Source of the DNA: Klebsormidium nitens
Taxonomy: Eukaryota > Streptophyta > Klebsormidiophyceae > Klebsormidiales > Klebsormidiaceae
Assembly (NCBI GenBank): GCA_000708835.1
Contig: DF237653.1
Coordinates: 1 to 42,003 of the forward strand
Reading direction: 5' to 3'
Length of the DNA stretch: 42,003 bases
The translations under genes and the position numbers were made by a program. Numbering within the stretch: position 1 is the first letter of the stretch; each line of letters starts with the position of its first letter. Positions 33,390-42,003 of the stretch are shown here, piece after piece. The notes under the pieces are model-generated. The model was not told where the DNA came from. It saw nothing but the letters and a program-made list of their open reading frames with translations, and made no database searches.

Positions 33390-36300
33390 TCAGCTGCCCT
33401 CCAGCGCTTCCTCTATCAGTCTTCTTGTTAGGGCCTTTGGCAGGCCCATGACACTATCAATGGTCCCAACCTGCATAGCATTGGGAGCGTACGTATCGAT
33501 GAGGCTCACCGTCACAAAGCACTCGTGATCTTACCGACCATCTTAAAATTAGGGATGCACGAGTACGTCCGTCCAAGTGGACTCCCGAATCAGCTTAAAA
33601 CGTTACACTCGAAAAGTCTGCAGACAGAAACTATGCGCACATCGTCAGAAATCTATCAACGCACGCGCAGAATCCATCTCTACTCACAAATTCTCCGCAA
33701 TCACACCCGTGACACGTGGCAGAACACGACAATGTTTTGCATGATCATCTTCCGCTGAGGAAAGGACACGACAACTCACCACTGATTCGACGAGGGGCGA
33801 TACGAGCGGGTTTTCAATCATCAAACCACCAGCCGCATAGTAGACCGAGCCCTCCTTGATCTGAAACCGGAGAGATGCGGAGTCAGCCTATGACCATGGC
33901 ACCAAAAGTGCTCAAACAATCTTCGCCTTTTCGCGATCTTTATGATCTTGCTTCAGGGAACCTGATCCTCGTGAGATTGGTGAATTGCTTGGATTCGAGC
34001 ACTTCAACGTTTGCAAAATTCTATCGGGATGAGAAAGGTTGTCGACACTTCGATAGAAGCAGAGGCGCGCACAGCATCCGACTCTGAAGCTCCCGACAGG
34101 AAGACTATTGTCCATCCAACGGCTCCAAAACGGCCCACAATGGCCACCCTCCGGACAAACACTGGTGGGTGAAGGCGTTTCCTTAAAATGCTTCGTCGGG
34201 CAACGACTTTTTGAACCGACAGGGATGATTCTCTTGACCCTGCTTATCCAGGAAAACAACTTGCTTCTTAGTGAGGATTTCGCGAAGCCACACTTACCAG
34301 ACTTTCTACGACCTCCTGCGGTATTTTGTGGAAGTAGATCTGCAGCGACGGAAGAATGGTGTCAGATCCGTTGCTTTCATTAAAAACGAAGGTATTCATG
34401 AGATTGATTTCCGTGGAAAAGGACGCCCGGTGCAAAAGTTAAGAATCGCAGATGTAAGCCACCAGAACGTTGGCCCTTATTCACAAGGTGCTTCAGCTCT
34501 TGCGTTACAGGACTTTGCGCCAGACAATGCATGATGGAGCGTTCATGAGAGCGCAAGCTACGCACAGAAAGAGCACGCCATTTTGTACCTCAGTGGAGTC
34601 GAATCCGCCGTATCGCTTCTGCGTGCGCAAATTGGTGACGAGAACTGACCCAACCGTGCTCGCGGGCGAGCGGCCGTAGCCTGTGAGATGGTGACACGTG
34701 TTCGAGTGGGGTATCAAATAACTGGTAGATACAGGTCAAAGAAAGTAACTCTTTGAGAGGCGCAAGGGAGCGAAGAGATATATAAGTTCGTTTTGGCAGG
34801 TCAAAACCCTCAGTAACTGACGCTGTCGATCATCCGTTTGAGAACAACCAAGGCCTATCGACATTCTTTGTGTAAGACCAAGTTCCCCGTTCACAGTTGG
34901 GGTGCCTTGTCACAGCAGTTCAAAGATTCGACGGCCCAGGAATTTTGATGCAGGTGAACAGCATGGAAGGATTCAACCACAGAAAATATCCTCAAGAGTC
35001 AGCTGATAACAGATTCCAGATCCAACAACTGCCCTCGTCGACACACTGACGAGTGGGAAGTCGTTTCGGACCCCCAAAAACGAACTGTTTGATTGTCCTT
35101 TCCTGCAGCTTTTAATCAAAAGTCAAGCGCCACAAAGCTAGCTCACTCATGAAGGGTATTGATTACCCCAAAAGCGTGGAGAATTTGATTGACCCACTTT
35201 TAATCTCTGTCATACTCCGGCGCATCAAGTTCACCGCTGCGATGGTGAATCGATTCAGTGACAACTGTCGATCGACTGTACTTGTCGTACGTCGCACCAG
35301 TACCATACGCAGGACGCTCCAAAATTGGTCGACTATTCCACATCTGCTGCAACGCCAGCTTTCACAGATTTGGCAACGACTGACAACAATCTGTTTCGAC
35401 AAAGACCGAGATCCAGGAGGACAGCGCAGACGCGCATTTGTCTTTAGTAAGTCCTACGACAAGTGCAATCTGAACATTCTTTTTATCTAGACCCACAGTT
35501 GACTACAGAGCACCAGCAATCAATGAACCAGTCACCTGTCACTGCGGGTGATGAAACGCACTTAACCTTCAATGAAAAGCCTCGCCTCCTCAGCACTTTC
35601 CGGCTTTTCTCGGATTTGTCCCTCATGAACTACAACCTGCACGACAACACATCCATCGAAATGTAAGACATCGGAGGTCTGCAACTCCCGAATGCAACTT
35701 GAACGGCAGAAACAGCTAGTGCCAACTTTTGAAAAAAGTTCAAGCAACATGCGGACAACATTCATTGCAATGCCAAGGCCAAATGGGTGATCTTGATTAC
35801 AAGATATCGACATTGAGACACAATCAAAGAAAACATCAACCAAATAAAATATGAAACAGTTGACACGCTCATGAAGAACTTCCCAAAGACATCAAACAGC
35901 ACTGAAACTTCAATCTTCTCCTTATTGTCAACGACATTCAAGGGAGAGAAAGAGGGAGGTCTCTAAGGGGTAAACATGAAGGGACTTCTTCCTGACAGAG
36001 TGATATTCCAGAGTTAAACTCTCCCACCTGGTCTGCAGTAATAAGTAAAACCTGCTCATCATCAGATGGCGGGGGGACCTTCAAGCGTGCAAGGAGGGCG
36101 TCAGCCTGTAAAGAAGAGACATATTCCTCAGACTCCCAGGCCCTATCATTCAACGCAAAGCTGGTAATCAGTAATTGAGACACACCTGACTGCCACCTTG
36201 CTCTCAATTGTGTCCCCTCAGCGGGCTTCAATATCAGACATGATTGATCATGCATTTGGAACTGCCATGAACGGCACTGGAACACTCATCATTGCACACA

Positions 36301-36750
36301 CACACTGCTGGTGTCGTGCATCTGGATCCACTTTCTGCGGTCGCTTTTGTGTGAGTGCAAACTTCCAATAACGATAACAGCAGCTTCCAATGAGATGAAA
36401 CAGTTTGTCGCAAGCGCTCAAAAGTCTGTTCTAAGCAGCTGAAGAGTCACTGTGCATTACACTGATTCAAAGCTGCCAGACATTGTGCCACCATCTGACA
36501 CCGATGGGGCACCGATGCTCATTGCCATAGGCCTTTCTGAGGATATTCTGTCTTTATGATGAGCTGTCCAGGGGCTTGCCTTGGCATGAGCTAAAGCCAT
36601 CACCAGCTCCTGCGCGTTGCTCTTCCGTATGGCTTTCTCATCAATGTCCGCTGTCTCCACCTCAAACGCATAGCCCATCTCTTTCAAGATGGCTTGCCTG
36701 GTCCGTGATGCAGAGCCCAAGATAATGCGCAAATTCATCCCTGACGACAT
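33390..36750 (-). CDS. Maf-like nucleoside triphosphate pyrophosphatase
   Basis: Seven exons: 36750-36580, 36105-36028, 35636-35567, 34680-34589, 34339-34298, 33860-33780 and 33470-33390, giving 204 residues, the normal Maf length. The N-terminus has RIILGSASRTRQAILKEMGY (family GSxSxxR...L) and the DIDEKAIR segment. ALAHAKADALLARL follows, then the metal-site motif LLITADQVVV, EGQIREKPES, the YGRSPASTVGSVLVTN strand and YYAAGGLMIENPL. It ends at GTIDSVMGLPKAL. Maf enzymes hydrolyse non-canonical or excess NTPs to NMP and pyrophosphate (dTTP/UTP, or m7GTP in the YceF group); which substrate applies here is not evident. Intron 1 has a GC donor (AAG|GCAAGC). Exon 5 is only 42 bases. The chosen ATG at 36750 leaves no transit peptide; a TTG-started upstream extension was not accepted. 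Confidence 0.93.
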
Positions 36751-36921
36751 GGTGCAACATGCCACGTTGGTAGTGCCAGCTTTGATGCGCTCAAGCTGCT
36801 TCTTCAAGGATTCCTTGTAAACTTGTGTATTCAAACTTTGAACCTTCCAACTTTGTCCAGCTGGGCAAGAGCTCAGACCTTCATATGGAAGCTAGAAACA
36901 GTACGTGCAGGGTTTTAAAAT

Positions 36922-36949
36922 GTGGAATATAGATTTATGGTTGCCGGCA
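36922..36949 (+). promoter_or_regulatory. Upstream elements of the 5S rRNA gene
   Basis: AATATA at 36926-36931 lies at -32 to -27 from the proposed 5S start, where plant 5S genes have a TATA-like box. GCCGGC at 36943-36948 covers the usual -12 GC position. These support a functional Pol III promoter rather than a dead 5S fragment. Confidence 0.6.
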
Positions 36950-36957
36950 TGTGTCGT

Positions 36958-37074
36958 GGTTCGTTCATACCTAGGCTATTGCGCCGGATCCCATCAGACC
37001 TCCGAAGCTAAACGCCTGTGGGCAAGAATAGTACTGGAATGGGTGACCTTCCGGGAAGTCCTTGTGACGAACCC
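36958..37074 (+). rRNA. 5S ribosomal RNA gene
   Basis: About 117 nt with clear plant-type 5S sequence, including CCGGATCCCATCAGA and AATGGGTGACC, then GGGAAGTCC. The ends pair: GGTTCGT at the start and ACGAACC at the finish form helix I. Box A (37005-37016), the intermediate element (about 37021-37026) and box C (37033-37048) are intact at the usual distances. A T4 terminator follows. It is a single copy in this window, not part of a visible tandem 5S array, and sits about 210 bases upstream of the Maf-like start codon, transcribed away from it. The transcript ends are placed from the terminal helix and may be off by one or two bases. Confidence 0.92.
37005..37048 (+). promoter_or_regulatory. 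5S internal control region (box A, IE, box C)
   Basis: Box A AAGCTAAACGCC at +48 to +59, intermediate element GGGCAAG and box C ACTGGAATGGGTGACC at +76 to +91. These are the TFIIIA contact region in eukaryotic 5S genes. All look intact. Confidence 0.8.
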
Positions 37075-37079
37075 ACCTC

Positions 37080-37083
37080 TTTT
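37080..37083 (+). terminator. Pol III T4 terminator of the 5S gene
   Basis: Four Ts on the coding strand, six bases after the end of helix I, in the context ACCTCTTTTGCC. This is the minimal RNA polymerase III stop signal. Confidence 0.75.
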
Positions 37084-37894
37084 GCCAGTGTTCCTTTTGC
37101 CTCTTTCTACCTATACTGCAATTTCGTTATCTTTGGTGTAGTTTTGTGACTCGTTGGCCAAACTTTTGATCAACAACAGATTGAACAGATCAATGGTTCG
37201 TGGCACTCCAATTGCTATTAAAAGCATGCGGCCATGCATGCAGTTTGATCATGTTGGTATATTATGTTGTTTGTAGCCTGAGGTCGCGAGGCTTTGCGTG
37301 TCGCAGGTCAGCTAAAACAATCCTCGACATGCGATTTACCGTGTGCGCATAAATTGATCGAGGCAGACGTGGTACTAGCTGCAAAGTTGTCCTGCAAAGT
37401 AGTTTGGAGACATGATGGGGCGATAATTTGAGGTCGACCAGGCCTACATGATTGTACCTTATCAGGTAATACTAACATCTGCAGGGCATGCACCGCGGCA
37501 ACTACTTTGTATTAGCGCGTACGTACATCACTTGATGGCCCCCACAGCTGGCCGCTCGATTTGACGTGGAAGGCATTTCGTCTTGACATGCTTTTCCAAT
37601 TGTCTTCACGTTAATGAATGAATTATGGACGGTTTATGCATCCAATTGAATACTAGGATCCGAGCAACCAAATTTTACTCAACATATTGGCCTCCTTCAA
37701 AACGACCCTTTGCACTATGTAATACTTGACGATATGTTGCTGAGTATTGCCTACATCTTCGATAATGTATTGCGCGCTAGATTGACTTGATTTAAGTTAC
37801 CTTCGCAACGCATCAATTGGTAGCCTGTATTCAGCCGATCCGGCCTCTTTAACGGTTCGTCTTGCTTCTAACTCTAGCTTGGAGCCTGAGTCAA
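37084..37894. other. Spacer between the 5S gene and the 3' end of the SDR gene
   Basis: About 810 bases with no credible reading frame. It contains the SDR 3' UTR and CATG/GATC-type palindromes (for example GGCCATGCATGC near 37230). No second 5S copy or spacer repeat was seen. Confidence 0.55.
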
Positions 37895-40800
37895 TCAATC
37901 TCTCGGCCACCCTCCCCAATCACAACCATTTACACTGAACCCCCCATCCACTGAAATGACCTGACCTGTGATGAACGAAGAGCCGGGCAAGCATAAGAAT
38001 GCCACGGTTCCAGCTAACTCACTTGGTTCCCCAACACGACCTAACGGAGTTCGTTTGACGACCTGTGCTTTGAACTCTTCGTCCTTCAATACCTGCACGC
38101 GCAGTAGCTTGCGAGCCTTAGCATGAAGCGGCTGTACTGTAACGAGGTGTCGGCTGAGCTAGTAGTCCAAGCGAACTCAGAGACGCGAACATGATCTTGG
38201 CGAAAGCAGATCGCAATCAGAGCAAATCAACGAGTTCGACTCAGTGGATGCATGCAACGTTCAACAACGCTAATCAGGCATGTTAGTGTGGAGGCAGCAC
38301 GGGTTGCTCTCAGCGAAGCTTGGGTCGAGCTCCTACCTGCTGTGCAAGCTCCGTGTTAAAATACCTGAAGCACGAAGACCAGAGATCAGCAAGGAACGAG
38401 TCGTGAAAACAGCTGACCAAATATTTTGAGCGCTGGATCCGGCCGACGATCTCTGCAAGTCGTAGTATGGACACAGCGAGGATTGCCGAACAAGCACGCG
38501 ACTCATCGAGTTTGGCGAAGGGAACTGACATGATCGTGCAGAAAAGATAAAGAGTGGAGGCCGGCGTTATGCTCGTAGATTACAACCGGAGCTTCGGACC
38601 TCCAAATCTGCTCAATTTAGAGCTGGCCGCCAAACGCAGAGGCAGACTCTCACAACGTCAGCCAGTCTCAGGTGCACCTGCAAGCAGCAGCTTCGTTTCT
38701 TAACGCTAGGATCGAAACGGTTTCGAATGCCCGCCGAATCTGCTGCTGACTGACGGGACCTAGTGACTCGTTGACAAGGCAGTCCCCCTCACCAAGGGGC
38801 AACGGCGTTGACTCGGATCCCGTCCCGTGCCCATTCTTGTGACAGACTCCGCGTTAGCTGGTTCATAGCACCTGGACAAAGGGTCCGCGTGTTTCAAAGA
38901 CTTTGTTTGACGAAGAGTTGTCTCGAAAGTGACCCAATTCCAGATCCTTTTCCGAGATCATAGACTAGGGCCACCGATTACAGACTGATTGTAATCGAAA
39001 TATTCTCATCAGTCCTGTACCGTCAGCGGCCCAAGCAAATAGCCAAGCACTCTCCAGTCATTAGCAGGCGTTCTCAAGGCTGTTGAATCTCGTCGACCAA
39101 GCTGAATGTTTTCGTCGGCCAAACCCCGTGCAACTTCTGATTCGATAAAGTGCGAGAAGATTTGCGGAAGCAAGAGAAGCTGCCGACCTTTCGTCATGGC
39201 GTATATGCTCCCCGTTCGGATGGCGACGACCCCCGCAATCGACGAGACCATGACAACGGATGCGTTCCCGCTAGCCTTGAGCAAAGGGTATGCCTGCTGC
39301 GTTATAAAGAATGCGGACTCCAGGTTCGTCGACATTATCTTCGTGTAGTCCGCCTCCGTGAACTTTTCCGTTGGGTTTCGGATGTTTGTACCTACGTTGT
39401 TGACCTGCGAATAGAAGGTTTCTGCGTTTACGTCTGTGCTACTATTGCTCAGGATATAAGGTCTTCAGATAGCCTTGGCTACACCAAGCTATCTAGGAGA
39501 AAGTAGCAAATGATCAGCTGAATTCGGTACTTCGTCGTTGATCGATTGCACTAACGCAGAGATGGCGTAGTTTGTAATCTAAATCCAGCTCTTCAGTGCA
39601 AAGGAGCAGCCTGAGCGCAGTCTTTGTGACCCGAGGAAATGTAGCACAACTTTACCGCTGGACCAGAGACCACTAGGTCAATAATGACCTAAAGAGCACT
39701 TTACTCAGGAAGTCATTTGCTTTCACGATCTTCGCGTGACCTGTCGAGATGGTCGCCAGTAGGAAACGATACTCCAGCCAATTAGGATCCCCGATGAAAT
39801 CTGTGCAAGCGGGCAAAGCCGATGTATCCTGCCCAGTCTTCATGTTGCCCGATGCTCCAGCACCTAACGAGCTGATACATCCCTGCCAACAGCGCAACTC
39901 TTTCTCCGATGGGATCACCAGAGCTTAACCCAGCGCACAGTGCCAACGATAGCTACTTTTCTCTTAAGTCATGATTACACAGTGTCCCCACATACACATT
40001 CTCCTAATCAGAGGATCTCAAAGCAGCTTGTAATTCAGAGTAGCCCTTGCACACAGAAGGTAACTCACTAGGATGTCTAACTTCCCCTTGAACGCAGCCT
40101 CAACACCTTGCAATAGCTCCTTCCTGCCCTCGGACGTGCTGACGTCGCAGGGTGTTCCGCTGACATCGAAACCCTGAGCTTGCCATGCTGTGAGTGCAGT
40201 CTTCAGATCTTCTTCCGAACGAGCACACGTGTAGACAGATGCCCCCAACGATGCAAGCTCTTCAACGATGGCACGCCTGTGTAAAGAGAGCAAAGGTAAA
40301 GGGTTCCTCCTAACCAGGGGCTGCGGAGCGCCCTTCTGTCAGACACTTCATGCGATTCAGAGGGTGTTGATGTGTGGAGTAGAATAAGGGCAAGACCAGG
40401 GAGCACAGAGCACACAAGCCTATTGACACAATGCTAGACAATTCATAAGACTTTCTTGAGACTGCTTGTCAATCAGTGGTCCAGCCTGGCCAAACGAAAG
40501 ATTGGACGGATTGCCATCTGGCTTGAGTATGTCTGAAGCATCTCGATACAGATCTACGAAAGCGGCAGACACGAAAAACCGTCTGTTCATATCAGCCAGG
40601 TAGCTTTGCATCTAACATGTATTTCTTCGGTTGGCAACAGTTTGGCACCGTGATCTGATAAACACACCCATAAGCATAGAGCATGGCACTGCTGCTCATC
40701 TCAAGCAATGTGCTTGATTTCCAGCGAAGGGTTCATGGCTACTGTATGATCTATTGCTAAAGCCAACGAACCATTGTAATGCGGAAAGCACTACATCCAT

Positions 40801-41013
40801 AGAGCAGATTGGACCATGCAAACCCCTCAAAATGCAATTCGAAGTCCAGCTATACAATGCTGTGAAATCAACAGATCACATTCCAGCTAAACTTGCATAT
40901 TAACGACCATTAGAGCCAATCTTTGCGCCTCACCCAAGGCCTCTGGTTCCCCCTGTGCAGACAGCCAATTTGCCCTTCAAGCTCCATCTTCCTAGGGCGC
41001 CTGTTGTTGCCAT
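37895..41013 (-). CDS. Short-chain dehydrogenase/reductase, tropinone reductase-like
   Basis: Six exons: 41013-40934, 40276-40069, 39404-39188, 38871-38793, 38364-38337 and 38092-37895, giving 269 residues. All phases match. The N-terminus [18 protein letters not shown] carries the TGxxxGxG dinucleotide-binding motif. NNVGTNIR is the NNxG structural motif. The catalytic Ser is in VMVSSIAG and the Tyr-x-x-x-Lys in YAMTKG. After that come [19 protein letters not shown], the PW-YFNTEL loop and [14 protein letters not shown]. Order and length match the plant tropinone reductase-like branch of classical SDRs, which use NADPH. Most members of the branch do not act on tropinone, so the substrate is unknown. 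No clear targeting peptide is seen. Exon 5 is a 28-base microexon. The ATG at 41013 fits the family start. Confidence 0.93.
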
Positions 41014-41422
41014 TGCACCATTTACGGTGCCTTCACCTGTAATTGTAAGCTGAAAACGCAATGTGGGTACACCCTGAAAATGCCCTTGATGTGCTGTGAA
41101 TAGATTTCCAATTAGGCAATGAGAAGATTGCGGTTTCCTTGTAGATCCGTGATCATGCAGCCGAACGGGAGCCGAACATCAGCGGTATGCGAGGGATTGC
41201 CCAAGTTGGTATCTTCACTGGCGACCTTTTCACCGGGTACCGGCTCTGACGGTCGCCCCGCACGACCATGAGGTGGGAGAGATCGCAGCGACCGAAGAGT
41301 GCATCTTCACCCCTTATGCGTCGCCACTGCCACAGGTGCTCCATTTAGTCGATCATACATGCATGCACCTATTAAACCACCACCCACCCTTTAAATACCG
41401 GCCGGGATGCCGGCCAACTTCA

Positions 41423-41454
41423 GAACTTGAACTTCAAGTCGGAAGTTCAAGTTC
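41423..41454. repeat. Perfect short hairpin
   Basis: GAACTTGAACTT and AAGTTCAAGTTC form a 12-bp stem with an 8-base loop. It sits at the outer edge of the long inverted repeat that follows. Confidence 0.85.
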
Positions 41455-41832
41455 TCCTCATGGGGCGCACACATTTGGCACTTGAAAATGGCTTTTCCCC
41501 AGCTTTGGGCACGTATATGTAGAACTTGGTTTCCAATGGCGGTGCCAAGCCCAGTCGCCCCAAAGAGGCCTTGCAGGGAGGCGCCAGGCTTTTCAGCTCT
41601 CAAAACCACCAAAAATAGCTTCTTTAGGCTAAAGTAGCTTTTTAGGGCCTAAAGGCCTTGTTTTTGACGGTTTTCAGAGCTGGAAAAGGGAGCGCATCCC
41701 AACGGGGCCTGTTCCTAGCGACCACGCTTGACACCGCCAGATTTGGTGCAGGTTTGATACAGATTTCAGGTAGAGGAGCCAGTATTTTGAGTGTTCCAGA
41801 AGATGCGCCCCAGAGTCGCAGTTTGAATTTCA
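41441..41832. repeat. Long imperfect inverted repeat (possible foldback or MITE-like element)
   Basis: Two arms of about 195 bases each face one another around a centre near 41638. Clear paired blocks are CTTTTCAGCTCTCAAAACC (41589-41607) with GGTTTTCAGAGCTGGAAAAG (41669-41688), GGCGGTGCCAAGC with GCTTGACACCGCC, and GGGGCGCA with TGCGCCCC. Identity is about 70-75% by eye. The two arms translate to related peptides on opposite strands (RAEKPGASLQGLFGAT and RAGKGSASQRGLFLAT), so both derive from one ancestral, perhaps coding, sequence. Confidence 0.75.
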
Positions 41833-42003
41833 CGATCTCGAGGACCCATGGTGGTTTAAACAGTCACGGTGGCATCGCCGTTATCGCCGCCGTTTGCAAG
41901 GTCCAGGCAGAGGGGATGGGAAACGACAGATTACACTGGCCAGGAAACTGACGTTTTAAGCTGCCGTTCTTTCAACATTGTTCGTTGAAACAGCCATTGC
42001 CAC

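Larger units (their letters stand above)
41014..42003. other. Spacer upstream of the SDR gene
   Basis: Likely contains the SDR promoter in its first few hundred bases. From 41423 onward it holds a short perfect hairpin and a long inverted repeat, listed separately. No confident gene; open frames on both strands in 41391-41951 are products of the inverted repeat. Confidence 0.5.

Noticed and set aside
41391-41951. Pair of related open frames on opposite strands as a gene pair
   Set aside because: Their likeness follows from the inverted repeat; neither has a credible start context, splice sites or a known domain.

Overview
The window is nuclear DNA of a green-lineage eukaryote, most likely a streptophyte alga (a Klebsormidium-like genome would fit). 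The reasons are GT-AG introns, GC-rich exons in AT-richer introns, a plant-type 5S rRNA gene with a TATA-like box near -28, a plastid-type RNase E and a tropinone-reductase-like dehydrogenase. The organism is inferred; the gene models are read directly. Exon boundaries were set by requiring splice-site dinucleotides and matching reading-frame phase at every junction.

Layout: (1) 1-1858, no firm gene. (2) 1859-4912 (+), four-exon RING/TRAF zinc-finger protein; the same frame stays open after its TAG to 5680. (3) 5681-7006, convergent spacer. (4) 7007-26843 (-), one very large gene of at least 18 exons, about 3,140 codons, with an RNase E/G catalytic core between a ~1,770-residue N-terminal extension and a ~700-residue disordered C-terminal extension. 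(5) 26844-28218, divergent spacer. (6) 28219-32407 (+), five-exon PELP1/Rix1 homologue, 960 aa. (7) 32408-33389, convergent spacer. (8) 33390-36750 (-), seven-exon Maf-like nucleotide pyrophosphatase, 204 aa. (9) 36958-37074 (+), 5S rRNA gene. (10) 37895-41013 (-), six-exon short-chain dehydrogenase, 269 aa. (11) 41014-42003, spacer with a long imperfect inverted repeat.

The most unusual feature is inside the RNase E-like gene. Many of its introns carry one to four decayed copies of the neighbouring exon edge together with its splice site. They lie on the acceptor side of exons 3, 8, 10 and 12 and the donor side of exons 4, 11, 12, 14 and 15. I did not see this in the other genes. The copies act at least potentially as decoy splice sites and record intron growth by tandem duplication.

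Functionally, three loci concern RNA or ribosomes: RNase E (organellar RNA processing), PELP1/Rix1 (60S maturation) and 5S rRNA. The Maf and SDR genes are ordinary metabolic or house-cleaning enzymes. No tRNA, CRISPR array or intact transposon was recognised.
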